From JAITWN01 sp034002745 (lineage in GTDB: Bacteria; Pseudomonadota; Gammaproteobacteria; SZUA-140), in the NCBI GenBank assembly GCA_034002745.1, contig JAVEZY010000004.1, positions 69,611-133,610 on the forward strand: a stretch of DNA of 64,000 nt, in the 5' to 3' direction. The translations under genes and the position numbers were made by a program. The first letter of the stretch is position 1; each line of letters opens with the position of its first letter. This document shows positions 25,372 to 34,117 of this stretch, piece after piece. The notes below the pieces were generated by a model. The model saw only the letters and a program-made list of their open reading frames with translations, was not told the DNA's origin and searched no databases.

Positions 25372-25784
25372 GGCTCCGGATCGCGCGTGGCGAGCGAAAC
25401 GTGGAGGATGCCGGCCTGGCGCGCGGCATCCATGGCGGTGATCACCGCCTGATGCGGGGTCTGTGCGTCGGCGCTGATGAGCACGGTCACGCCCTCTGCG
25501 TCGCCGATCTCCTGCTCGAGCGCGTCACGCAGGGTCTGGGCCTGGCGGTTGACGAGCAGGCGCCCTTCGACGAAATACCGCCCTTCCACATCGACGATCA
25601 CGCTGACGGTGTTGCGGTCCTGTTCCTGCGGCGCCGCCGTCGCCTCCGGCAGGTCGATGGTGATCTCCGTGTCCTTGGTGAAGGTGGTCGACACCATGAA
25701 GAAAATAAGCAGCAGGAAAACCACGTCGATCAGCGGCGTCAGGCTGATCTCGGGATCCTCCCGTCGGCGCTGGCGCAGATTCAT
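25368..25784 (-). CDS. exbD: ExbD/TolR family biopolymer transport protein
   Basis: A 138-residue protein with one transmembrane helix (SLTPLIDVVFLLLIFFMVST) carrying the conserved proton-relay Asp (LIDVVF). A periplasmic domain follows. Together with the upstream ExbB/TolQ-like protein it forms a proton-driven stator. Start and stop overlap both neighbours by 4 bp, so translation is probably coupled. Confidence 0.95.
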   Translation of the reverse strand: MNLRQRRREDPEISLTPLIDVVFLLLIFFMVSTTFTKDTEITIDLPEATAAPQEQDRNTVSVIVDVEGRYFVEGRLLVNRQAQTLRDALEQEIGDAEGVTVLISADAQTPHQAVITAMDAARQAGILHVSLATRDPEP

Positions 25785-26407
25785 GCTTCGGCAGGCTCGG
25801 CGGCGCGCTCGCCGTGCAGGATCTCGATCATCTTCAGCGCCTGCTGCTCCATCGTCACCACCAGCTCATCGACCCGGGCGCGGAAAAAGCGATAGAACAT
25901 CAGCGAAGGGATGGCGACGCTCAGCCCCGCCACCGTGGTGATCAATGCCTCGGAAATGCCGCCGGCAAGGACCGCGGTGTTTCCGGTGCCCACCATGCTG
26001 ATCGCGGTGAAGACCTTGATCATGCCGAGCACGGTGCCGAGCAGTCCGAGCAGCGGAGTGATTGCGGCGATGGTGCCGAGCGCATTGAGATAGCGTTCGA
26101 GTTCGGACACCACGTGCCGGCCCGTCTCCTCGATGCTTTCCTTCATGATCTGACGATCCTCGTTGAGGTTCATCAGGCCGGCCGCGAGCACTCTGCCGAG
26201 CGGAGACCCCGCGCGCAGTTCGGCGATATGTCGCGCATCGAGCTGGCCGCGCTTGGCCTGCTGCCAGATATCGCTCACCAGGCTGGGCGGCGCCACGCGC
26301 TTGCGCTGCAACGTCCAGATGCGTTCGACGATGATGGCGAGCGCCAGAATGGAACACAGGATGATGGGCAGCATGATCCAGCCGCCTGCCTTGATGAGTT
26401 CGAACAC
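25781..26407 (-). CDS. exbB: MotA/TolQ/ExbB proton channel protein
   Basis: A 208-residue membrane protein with three predicted helices: WIMLPIILCSILALAIIVER near the N-terminus, then LGTIAAITPLLGLLGTVLGM and ITTVAGLSVAIPSLMFYRFF. The TPLLGLLGTVLGMIKVF block is the family hallmark. A GTG at 26407 is chosen over an ATG 19 codons upstream, since GAGGGATCAGG precedes it and the protein starts at the first helix. This TolQ-like unit occurs here in place of msbA in the comEC-lpxK region. Confidence 0.93.
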   Translation of the reverse strand: MFELIKAGGWIMLPIILCSILALAIIVERIWTLQRKRVAPPSLVSDIWQQAKRGQLDARHIAELRAGSPLGRVLAAGLMNLNEDRQIMKESIEETGRHVVSELERYLNALGTIAAITPLLGLLGTVLGMIKVFTAISMVGTGNTAVLAGGISEALITTVAGLSVAIPSLMFYRFFRARVDELVVTMEQQALKMIEILHGERAAEPAEA

Positions 26408-26460
26408 CCTGATCCCTCGCTTGTGAGTCCCGAAATGGCTGCCGGCTATGATACTGGATT

Positions 26461-28776
26461 TCACCTGTGCCCGGAACGCTCCACGACCCGCTCGTGCCAG
26501 TAACGTTGACGCAGTTCACGCCACGAGCTCGTGGATGCGATTTCCCCTGAGGGCGACACCCGTATCTCGAGCGCGCCATGCGCAGCGGTGTTCCAGATGC
26601 GCGCGCCGGTGGATTCATAGCGCGCCAGCACGTCCGGATGCGGGAAACCCCAGCGATTGCGATACCCGGTGGCGAAGACCACCTCCCGCGGCGCGACCGC
26701 ATCCAGGAACGCTGCGCTGGAGGACGTGCGGCTGCCATGATGCGGCGCGACGAGTAGGTGCGCGCGCAAATCTTCGCCCCGGGCGATCAACTTCCTCTCG
26801 GCGCGCGCCTCGATGTCCCCCGGCAACAGGATCACGGTATCGCCGGCGGCGATCCTGAGCACACAGGAGTCATCATTGCGCCGCCCCGCGGCCCCCGCCT
26901 CCGGAAGCAGGATGCGGAAATCGATCCCGTCCCAGCGCCAGGACATGTCGCGGCGGCAGGGATCCGCCGCGTAACCCGGTACCGCGGTGCCGGCGCTGGC
27001 CACGAGACGCGCGATCCGCAGCTCGCTCAGCAGTGCCGGCGCGCCACCGGCATGATCGTTGTCGCCATGGCTGATCAGCAGCATGTCGAGATCACGCACG
27101 CCGTGCTGGCGCAGCCAGGGCAGGATGACCGCGCTGCCGGCGTCGAAGTCGGGGCCGAAGCGCGGACCGGTGTCATAGATCAGCACGTGATGCCGGGTGC
27201 GCACCACCGCCGCCAGTCCCTGGCCGACATCCAGTACCGTCAGCCACACCGCTCCCGGCGCCGGCGTCGGCGCCTGCCAGGTCATCGCGGGCAGCAACAG
27301 CACGAGCGCGGCCCAGCGTGCCGGGAAGCCGCGCGGAGCCACTGCCAGCGCGGCACCGAACAGGGCGGCGGCGAGAATCCAGCCACCGGGGGCCGGTCGC
27401 GACCACTGCAGCCAGGGCACATCGGCGATGGCATCGAGCAGCGGCCACAGCACCGCCAGCAGCCACTCGGCAAGCCGCAGCAGCGGCTCCCCCAGCGCTG
27501 GAAGCGGCAGGATCAGCGTCGCGCCGGCGAGCACGATCGGCACGACCAGGCTCACCCAGGGCACGGCGATGAAGTTGGCGATTGGAGAGCCGAGCGGCAG
27601 CTGCTGGAACAGCGCGAGCAAGGGCGGCCCGAGACCCACGGTGATCAGAAGGTGCAGCCGCCCCCAGCGCCACCACCAGTCCCCCCGGCCAAGACGGTTC
27701 CCCATGCCGAGCAGGATGATGGCCACCGCGCCGAAGGACAGCCAGAAACCGGCGTCCATCACCGCCAGCGGATCGAGGAACAGCACGCCCCACAGGGCGA
27801 GAAAGAACATGCGCCATGGCGCCTTCGCGCGCGAGCCGAGCACTGCCCACATGGCTGCGGCCACCATCACCATGGCGCGCTGCGTGGGCACCGAGAAACC
27901 CGCCAGTGCCGCATAGCCGGCGGCGCCGGCCAACGCCGCGGCCGCCGCGATCCAGGGCGCCGGAACACGCCGCACCAGAGTCGAGCGCGACCACGTCCGG
28001 GACACGGCGAGAAATACCAGCGCGGCGACCATGCTGACATGCAGCCCGGAAATCGCGACCAGATGGGTAGTGCCGGTGCGACGAAGCACATCCCATTGTT
28101 CGCGCGTGATGCGCTGGTAGTCCCCTATCGCCAGCGCCGTTACCACGCCGGCGAGTTCCCGCTCCGGCAGCGCGGCAGCGATGCCCTTCCCGAGGCGTTG
28201 CCGGAGATATTGCAGCGGCGCCGATCCCGGTGCGGACGCGAGACGCCGGTTCGCGGGATCCGCTCGGACATAGCCCGTCGCCCGGATGCGCTGGCGGTAG
28301 AGCCGCCCTTCGTAATCGAAGCCGCCTGGATTGGCGAAACCATGCGGTCGCTTGAGCCGCAGGCGCAGGCGCCAGCGCTCGCCGGCAATCAACTCGGGAG
28401 CATCGCGGTGCCAGCTCAGGCGCAGGCGTCCCGGCACCGGCACGGGTTCGCCGGAATCGGCGCGCCACAGCCGCTCGGCTGCGAATTCGAAGCGAACCAT
28501 GCCGGAATGCTGTTCAGGAACTGCCACGATCGCGCCTTCGGCGAGCAGGTCCCGGCCTTCGACTTCCCTGGAGATTTCCCCAGAAAGGATGAGGTGAGCG
28601 TGCATCAAGGCCCAGAGGAAGCCCGCGAAGCAGCAGGCCGGCAGACGCAGCAGCGGCAGAACCAGCGACAACGGCACGAGCACGACGCCGGCCGCGATCC
28701 ACCATGATGTGGGCAACTCCGGCAGCCACTGCAACAACAGGATACCCGACAGGAAGGCGACCGATCCCTGGCCCAT
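26461..28776 (-). CDS. comEC: ComEC/Rec2 DNA uptake channel
   Basis: A 771-residue inner-membrane protein that moves single-stranded DNA into the cytoplasm during natural transformation. It has an N-terminal hydrophobic and OB-like (DUF4131) part, a competence domain with AISGLHVSMVAALVFL, then a metallo-beta-lactamase-like domain with LLISHGDNDHAGGAPALLS, VLRIAAGDTVILLPGDIEAR and LLVAPHHGSRTSSS. Length is normal. It is 53 bp upstream of exbB and divergent from the DUF2062 gene. Presence of comEC alone does not prove competence. Confidence 0.94.
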   Translation of the reverse strand: MGQGSVAFLSGILLLQWLPELPTSWWIAAGVVLVPLSLVLPLLRLPACCFAGFLWALMHAHLILSGEISREVEGRDLLAEGAIVAVPEQHSGMVRFEFAAERLWRADSGEPVPVPGRLRLSWHRDAPELIAGERWRLRLRLKRPHGFANPGGFDYEGRLYRQRIRATGYVRADPANRRLASAPGSAPLQYLRQRLGKGIAAALPERELAGVVTALAIGDYQRITREQWDVLRRTGTTHLVAISGLHVSMVAALVFLAVSRTWSRSTLVRRVPAPWIAAAAALAGAAGYAALAGFSVPTQRAMVMVAAAMWAVLGSRAKAPWRMFFLALWGVLFLDPLAVMDAGFWLSFGAVAIILLGMGNRLGRGDWWWRWGRLHLLITVGLGPPLLALFQQLPLGSPIANFIAVPWVSLVVPIVLAGATLILPLPALGEPLLRLAEWLLAVLWPLLDAIADVPWLQWSRPAPGGWILAAALFGAALAVAPRGFPARWAALVLLLPAMTWQAPTPAPGAVWLTVLDVGQGLAAVVRTRHHVLIYDTGPRFGPDFDAGSAVILPWLRQHGVRDLDMLLISHGDNDHAGGAPALLSELRIARLVASAGTAVPGYAADPCRRDMSWRWDGIDFRILLPEAGAAGRRNDDSCVLRIAAGDTVILLPGDIEARAERKLIARGEDLRAHLLVAPHHGSRTSSSAAFLDAVAPREVVFATGYRNRWGFPHPDVLARYESTGARIWNTAAHGALEIRVSPSGEIASTSSWRELRQRYWHERVVERSGHR

Positions 28777-28801
28777 GCCTTCTTCTCCCGCGCTATACTC
28801 C

Positions 28802-28838
28802 CTGACACTGAACGCGCCAGATACCTATAATTCGTTAC
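28802..28838 (+). promoter_or_regulatory. Sigma-70-type promoter for a leaderless DUF2062 gene
   Basis: CTGACA at 28802-28807 and TATAAT at 28826-28831 are separated by 18 bp. Only 7 bp lie between the -10 box and the ATG at 28839, so transcription would begin at or next to the start codon. No Shine-Dalgarno sequence is seen upstream. A second possible -10 (TATACT, 28794-28799) would give a short leader. Confidence 0.6.
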
Positions 28839-29444
28839 ATGCCTCGCAAGATCCTGAAACGATGGCTTCCCGATCACCGCACGATCAGGGAGCACAAGCA
28901 TCTACAGCGCTTCGGCACCCGCCTGCACGATCCCAATCTATGGCATCTCAACCGGCGCTCGGTCCCTGGCGCCGTTTCCACAGGGCTTTTCGTGGCGTTC
29001 ATCCCGACGCCATTCCAGATGGCGATCGCGGCATTCTTTGCGATCCTGTTCCGCGTCAACCTGCCGATCTCGGTGGCCCTGGTCTGGGTGACGAACCCCT
29101 TGACCATGCCGCCAGTGTTCTATTTCTGTTACAGGCTGGGCGCATGGCTGCTCGACAAACCGGTGCACCGCATAGACTTCAGCAACCCGTCGCTCACCTG
29201 GCTGCTGACGGAAATGAAGATGATCTGGGCGCCCGTCCTGCTCGGCTGCCTGGTCACCGGCGCGGTGGCGGCGATTCTGGGCAACCTCTTCATTCGCAGC
29301 TTCTGGCGCCTGCACGTGAACCTGAGCTGGCGCGCGCGCCAGCGACGCGAGCTTGCCCGTCGGCGGAAGAACGCCCGTCAGCAGGAGGCCGGTCAGAAGT
29401 CCGGGCAGGACTCCGGAAAGAATCCGGAGCACGATCCTCGCTGA
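28839..29444 (+). CDS. DUF2062 membrane protein
   Basis: A 201-residue protein. A basic N-terminus (MPRKILKRWLPDHRTIREH) precedes helices in AVSTGLFVAFIPTPFQMAI and a second pair in VLLGCLVTGAVAAILGNLF, with the TNPLTMPPVFYFCYRLG motif that defines DUF2062. The C-terminal 40 residues are very basic and polar (RQRRELARRRKNARQ). Function is unknown. It is convergent with lolD, and its promoter suggests a leaderless transcript. Confidence 0.9.
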   Translation: MPRKILKRWLPDHRTIREHKHLQRFGTRLHDPNLWHLNRRSVPGAVSTGLFVAFIPTPFQMAIAAFFAILFRVNLPISVALVWVTNPLTMPPVFYFCYRLGAWLLDKPVHRIDFSNPSLTWLLTEMKMIWAPVLLGCLVTGAVAAILGNLFIRSFWRLHVNLSWRARQRRELARRRKNARQQEAGQKSGQDSGKNPEHDPR

Positions 29445-29465
29445 GCCGCAGCGACGGCGCTTCGA

Positions 29466-30179
29466 TCAGCGCTCGTGCGTTTCAGCCGGGCGCAGCGCGC
29501 CCGCCTCCAGTATCAGCACGCGGTCCATCTGCCGGGCCAGCGCCGGCTCGTGGGTCACCACCAGAAAGCTGGTCTGCAATTCGGCGTTGAGCTCCACCAT
29601 CAGCCGGAACACTTCCGCAGCATTGCGGTGATCGAGATTTCCGGTCGGTTCGTCGGCGAGCACGCAGCGCGGCCGCGTCACCAGCGCCCGCGCTACGGCG
29701 ACGCGCTGACGCTCTCCGCCGGACAGTTCACCCGGCTTGTGGCGCGTGCGCGCGCCGAGACCCACGCGTTCGAGCATCGCCTGCGCCGCCCGCTCCGCCT
29801 CGCCCGGCGCCGCGCCGCCGATCATCAGCGGCATGCAGACATTCTCGAGCGCCGTGAATTCGGGCAGCAGGTGGTGGAACTGATAGATGAAGCCGAGCAT
29901 CTCGTTGCGCAAGCGCCCGCGAGCAGCGGCGCCAAGCGTCGTCAGCTTGCGCCCGCCGAGCCAGACCTCGCCGCGATCGGGCTCATCGAGACCCGCAAGC
30001 AGATGCAGCAGCGTGCTCTTGCCCGCGCCCGAGCTGCCCATGATCGCCACGCGCTCGCCGGCGGCGAGCGTAAGATTGATATCGCGCAACACCTCGACAT
30101 CGGCGGGACCTTCGCGATAGGTCTTGGCGAGGCCGGCGCAGTGCAGCGCGGCCTGCGCGGCGATGGCGTCCTTACTCAT
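29466..30179 (-). CDS. lolD: Lipoprotein-releasing ABC ATPase
   Basis: A 237-residue ABC ATPase that powers release of outer-membrane lipoproteins from the inner membrane. Walker A is GSSGAGKSTLL, the signature is LSGGERQRVAVARALVT, and Walker B is CVLADEPTGNLDHRNA. The ATG at 30179 overlaps the end of the permease gene by 8 bp; the longer form from 30215 lies inside that gene and is unlikely. Only one LolC/E permease gene is adjacent. Confidence 0.94.
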   Translation of the reverse strand: MSKDAIAAQAALHCAGLAKTYREGPADVEVLRDINLTLAAGERVAIMGSSGAGKSTLLHLLAGLDEPDRGEVWLGGRKLTTLGAAARGRLRNEMLGFIYQFHHLLPEFTALENVCMPLMIGGAAPGEAERAAQAMLERVGLGARTRHKPGELSGGERQRVAVARALVTRPRCVLADEPTGNLDHRNAAEVFRLMVELNAELQTSFLVVTHEPALARQMDRVLILEAGALRPAETHER

Positions 30180-31419
30180 AGCGCAGCGCCTCCGCAGGAT
30201 GTACCCGCGCCGCACGCCAGGCGGGATATAGCGTGGCGAGCAGGCAAAGCACGAAGGCGATCACGCCCACCGACCCGACATCGTGCCAGCGCATGTCGGA
30301 AGGCAGGTCGCTGATGTAGTACACGTCGGGCGCGAGGAAACGGATGCCGAGCAGGCGCTCCAGCGCCGGCACCACGACGTCGATGTTCTGCGCGAGAGCA
30401 ACGCCGCCGATCACCCCAAGCACGGTACCGACCAGACCGACCACCGCGCCCTGGACGATGAATACGCCCATCACCGCCGCCGGACTGGCACCGAGCGTGC
30501 GCAGGATGGCGATGTCGGCCTGCTTGTCCGTGACCAGCATCACCAGCGTGGAAACGAGATTGAAGGCGGCGACGGCGACGATCAGCAGCAGGATCACGAA
30601 CATCACCGTCTTCTCCATCTGCACCGCGCGGAAGAAGTTGGCGTGCTGCTGCGTCCAGTCGAGGACGCGATAATCGAAGGGCATGTCGGCGGCGAGATCG
30701 GCAGCGAAGCGCGGGGCGAGAAACATGTCGGCGAGACGCAGCTGCACGCCGCTCACGCCTCCGTCGAGCCGGAACAGCGTGGATGCGTCCTCGACGTGCA
30801 TCAGCGCGAGCGCGCTGTCGTATTCGAACATGCCGATCTCGAACATGCCGACAACCGTGAAACGCTTCAGGCGCGGCAGAAAGCCGGCGGGGGTGACGGT
30901 CGCCTGGGGAGTGATGACGACGACCCGATCGCCGATGGTGACGCCGAGCGCGCGCGCCAGCTCACGGCCGAGCACGATGCCGAACTCGCCCGGCACCAGA
31001 TCATCCATGCTGCCCAGGCGCATCTTTTCGGGAAGCTCGGAGACTTCTCCCTCCAGCAGCGGATCGATGCCGCGCAGCATGGCGCCCGACACCCGCGGTC
31101 CGTTGCCGATCATGCCTTCGGCGCTGACGAACGGCGCGATGCCGGTGACGCCCGGGCGCTCGCGCAGCTCCGCCTCGAGCACGCGCCAGTCATCGAGCGG
31201 GCCGGTCGCGCCACGCACGGTGACATGCGCGACCACGCCCAGGATGCGCTCGCGCAATTCCTTCTCGAAGCCGTTCATCACCGACAGCACGGTGATCAAC
31301 GCGGTCACGCCGAGCGCGATGCCCAGCATCGAAATGACCGAGATGAAGGAAATGAAATGATTGCGACGCCGCGCGCGGGTGTAGCGAAGTCCGATATAGA
31401 CTGGGAGAGGTCTGAACAT
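30172..31419 (-). CDS. lolC: LolC/LolE family lipoprotein-releasing permease
   Basis: A 415-residue four-helix permease. N-terminus MFRPLPVYIGLRYTRARRRN leads into the first helix, where HFISFISVISMLGIALGVTA is the family hallmark. A large periplasmic domain is followed by three C-terminal helices (VILLLIVAVAAFNLVSTLVM and others). Upstream of it lies rluB rather than a second permease, so either the partner is elsewhere or one protein serves both roles, as in LolF-type systems. The choice between lolC and lolE names is therefore provisional. Confidence 0.92.
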   Translation of the reverse strand: MFRPLPVYIGLRYTRARRRNHFISFISVISMLGIALGVTALITVLSVMNGFEKELRERILGVVAHVTVRGATGPLDDWRVLEAELRERPGVTGIAPFVSAEGMIGNGPRVSGAMLRGIDPLLEGEVSELPEKMRLGSMDDLVPGEFGIVLGRELARALGVTIGDRVVVITPQATVTPAGFLPRLKRFTVVGMFEIGMFEYDSALALMHVEDASTLFRLDGGVSGVQLRLADMFLAPRFAADLAADMPFDYRVLDWTQQHANFFRAVQMEKTVMFVILLLIVAVAAFNLVSTLVMLVTDKQADIAILRTLGASPAAVMGVFIVQGAVVGLVGTVLGVIGGVALAQNIDVVVPALERLLGIRFLAPDVYYISDLPSDMRWHDVGSVGVIAFVLCLLATLYPAWRAARVHPAEALRYE

Positions 31420-31563
31420 GACTCGGCATTTAACCACACAAGCGCGGCCCGGTTCACCTTCCGCATCATCCCGGCGCAGGCGGTGGCAGTGTCGCGGCCA
31501 TCCATCGCCGTCACTCCGAGCCAGGCTCGCCCGCAATTCGCTGGTGCGAATGCCGGTGCGCGA

Positions 31564-32433
31564 TCAGCTCCGCGAATGCGCGTCCGGCGCCACCGCTGCG
31601 CGCAGCGTCGCGATGGTGGCCTCATCCAGTTCCATGAACTGTCCGCGCAGCAGATGCGAGGGCAGACTGATGGGACCGAAACGGATGCGCTTCAGGCGGC
31701 TCACGCGAACTCCGACCGCCTCCCAGAGGCGGCGCACTTCGCGTTTGCGTCCCTCGCGCAGCACCGATCCATACCAGCGGTTGCTGCCCCGGCCGCCGAT
31801 CTCATAGACGCGCTCGAACGCGGCCGGACCATCCTCCAGTTCCACGCCGGTGCGCAGACGCTCGAGCATCTCCGGGCTGACCTCTCCCAGCACGCGCACC
31901 AGGTACTCGCGATCGATGCCTCCCGAAGGATGCATCAGCCGATTGGCGAGATCGCCATCCGTGGTGAGCAGCAGCAGGCCGCTGGTATTGACGTCGAGTC
32001 GACCGATCGATACCCAGCGCTGACCGCCCGGCGACGGCAGACGGTCGAAGATGCTGGGCCGTCCCTCGGGATCGGAACGCGTGCAGATTTCGCCTTCGGG
32101 CTTGTTGTAGAGCAGGATGCGACAGGATGGCGCGCTGGCGGCGATCACGCGCCGGCCATCGATCGCGACCTGATCCTCGGCCGTGACCGTATCGCCGAGC
32201 ACGGCGTTACGACCGTTGATCTGGATGCGACCGGCGCGGATCCACTCTTCGATCTGACGGCGTGAGCCGTGTCCCAGGCGGGCGAGAAACTTCTGCACGC
32301 GCTCCGGCGCGGATGGAGCAGCGGGAGCAACGTTGGGGACCGCCGCCCGCGTCGACGCAGGCTCGACCCGGTCACTGCCGGGGCGGCGCTTGCGCGGGCC
32401 GCCGCGAGGGGGTGAACGCCTGGCGGCGCTCAC
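31564..32433 (-). CDS. rluB: 23S rRNA pseudouridine synthase B type
   Basis: A 289-residue RsuA-family pseudouridine synthase. An S4 RNA-binding domain (ERVQKFLARLGHGSRRQIEE) is preceded by a basic, disordered tail. The catalytic motif is SIGRLDVNTSGLLLLTTDG with Asp in RLD. It probably modifies a uridine of 23S rRNA like RluB. It overlaps the scpB stop by 4 bp, the usual scpA-scpB-rluB order. Confidence 0.94.
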   Translation of the reverse strand: MSAARRSPPRGGPRKRRPGSDRVEPASTRAAVPNVAPAAPSAPERVQKFLARLGHGSRRQIEEWIRAGRIQINGRNAVLGDTVTAEDQVAIDGRRVIAASAPSCRILLYNKPEGEICTRSDPEGRPSIFDRLPSPGGQRWVSIGRLDVNTSGLLLLTTDGDLANRLMHPSGGIDREYLVRVLGEVSPEMLERLRTGVELEDGPAAFERVYEIGGRGSNRWYGSVLREGRKREVRRLWEAVGVRVSRLKRIRFGPISLPSHLLRGQFMELDEATIATLRAAVAPDAHSRS

Positions 32434-33302
32434 GCGTGCTCAGTCGCGGTGACGCGACGCTCCTCTGCGCTTTCGCCCTCGCTATCGTCAGCGGAGGCAC
32501 TGTCCTCTGCGGATGCGCTGCCCTCGCTGGCAATGGCGTCGTCACGATCTTCGTCCGTCGGTGCGCTCTCGCCTCCGTCGTCGACGACGGCCTCGGGCGC
32601 GTCCGCTTCCGCGGCTTCGGCATCGTCCGCCTCCTCGCCATCAGCGGCGATGGGCACGACCACGCCAGCGTCGATTCCGGTGTCGGCTTCGGGCTGAGCA
32701 TCGGCGCCCGGGTTCCCTTCTTCTCCGCCGCCTTCGCCGTCAAAGAATCCGAGATTGGCCTGGAGCTGATCGAGCGGCTTGATCTCGGCCAGCGCGGGCA
32801 GCTCGCTCAGGCTGCGCAGATTGAAATAGTCGAGGAACCGCTTGGTGGTGCCGTACAGCGCGGGGCGACCAGGCACATCGCGATGCCCCACCACCCGGAT
32901 CCACTCGCGCTCGAGCAGCGTGCGGATGATGTGCGAGCTGACGCTGACGCCGCGGATCTCCTCTATCCCGGCACGCGTGATCGGCTGGCGATACACGATC
33001 AGCGCCAGGGTCTCCAGCAGCGCGCGGGAATAGCGCGGCTGGCGCTCCTCGGACAAGCGACCGATCCACGGCGCGAATTCGGAACGCACCTGGAAGCGAT
33101 AGCCGCTGGCCACCTGCTTCAGTTCGACCGAGCGCCCCTCCCAGTCTGCGGTGAGCTCGTCCAGCGCCGCTTTCACCGCGTCGCTCTCGGGGCGTTCGTC
33201 CTCGGGGAACAGCGCCTGCAGGCGCTCGATGTTGAGCGGCTGCCCAGCGTTGAGCAGCGCGGCCTCGATGATGGCCTTAAGTGGCGGCTGATTCATTGAC
33301 AT
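32430..33302 (-). CDS. scpB: Segregation and condensation protein B
   Basis: A 290-residue protein. The winged-helix core occupies about residues 1-185 (ALLETLALIVYRQPITRAGI, EIRGVSVSSHIIRTLLERE, RPALYGTTKRFLDYFNLRSL). The last roughly 105 residues are an acidic, low-complexity tail of Ala, Asp, Glu and Ser. ScpB pairs with ScpA and SMC in chromosome organisation. The start is at 33302 or, two codons later, 33296. It overlaps scpA by 26 bp. Confidence 0.93.
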   Translation of the reverse strand: MSMNQPPLKAIIEAALLNAGQPLNIERLQALFPEDERPESDAVKAALDELTADWEGRSVELKQVASGYRFQVRSEFAPWIGRLSEERQPRYSRALLETLALIVYRQPITRAGIEEIRGVSVSSHIIRTLLEREWIRVVGHRDVPGRPALYGTTKRFLDYFNLRSLSELPALAEIKPLDQLQANLGFFDGEGGGEEGNPGADAQPEADTGIDAGVVVPIAADGEEADDAEAAEADAPEAVVDDGGESAPTDEDRDDAIASEGSASAEDSASADDSEGESAEERRVTATEHA

Positions 33303-34113
33303 GCTGTGGCGCCTTCACGTAAATCGGCCCGAAAGCCTCGTTCTGGATCATCTCGATCAGCGATTCCTTCACCAGTTCCAGGATTGCCAGCAGAGTGACC
33401 ACCACCCCGCGCCGCCCTTCCTCGACCGTGAACAGGGAACCGAATGCGGTGAACTGCTCGCTGTCCACCTGCTGCAGGATGCTGGTCATGCGTTCGCGTA
33501 CCGAGAGCGGTTCCATGGTGACATGATGGTGGCTGTACATCTCCGCCCGCATCATCACCTCCTGGAAGGCGACCAGGATCTCGCGCAGATCCACCGGCGG
33601 CGGCATCTTCACCACCTTGGTCTCCGGCGCGGCCACGTCCACCGGCCAGCTGTCCCGCTGCATCCGCGGCAGCGCGTCCAGATCGGAGGCGGCCTGCTTG
33701 AAACGCTCGTACTCCTGGAGCCGGCGCACCAGTTCCGCGCGCGGATCGTCCTCATCCTCCACCGCCGCGGGACGGGGCAGCAGCAGCCGCGACTTGATCT
33801 CGGCCAGCATGGCCGCCATCACCAGATACTCCGCGGCAAGCTCCAGGCGCATGTCCTGCATGAGCTCGATGTACCGCATGTACTGGCGCGTGATCTCGGC
33901 AATCGGGATGTCGAGAATGTCGAGGTTGTTGCGCTTGATCAGGTACAGCAGCAGATCGAGCGGCCCCTCGAAGGCCTCGAGAAAGACCTCGAGCGCGTCC
34001 GGGGGGATGTAGAGATCCTGGGGAGGCATCATCTGCCTGCCCTGCACCAGGGCGAAAGGCATGACCTGCTGGCGGGGGACTGCTTCGTCCCCGATGCGTG
34101 GCGTCTCGCTCAT
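33277..34113 (-). CDS. scpA: Segregation and condensation protein A
   Basis: A 278-residue kleisin-like subunit. FEGPLDLLLYLIKRNNLDIL is the ScpA signature, and DIPIAEITRQYMRYIELMQD follows. The C-terminal winged-helix part is RGVVVTLLAILELVKESLIE. The ATG at 34113 is the MSETPR start; an upstream ATG at 34131 would overlap the trpS stop. It bridges SMC heads together with ScpB. It lies 4 bp after trpS and heads into scpB and rluB. Confidence 0.94.
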   Translation of the reverse strand: MSETPRIGDEAVPRQQVMPFALVQGRQMMPPQDLYIPPDALEVFLEAFEGPLDLLLYLIKRNNLDILDIPIAEITRQYMRYIELMQDMRLELAAEYLVMAAMLAEIKSRLLLPRPAAVEDEDDPRAELVRRLQEYERFKQAASDLDALPRMQRDSWPVDVAAPETKVVKMPPPVDLREILVAFQEVMMRAEMYSHHHVTMEPLSVRERMTSILQQVDSEQFTAFGSLFTVEEGRRGVVVTLLAILELVKESLIEMIQNEAFGPIYVKAPQHVNESAAT

Positions 34114-34117
34114 GGCG

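Noticed and set aside
26461..28776. Natural-competence locus
   Set aside because: comEC is present, but no other competence gene is in the window and comEC is widespread, so competence cannot be claimed.
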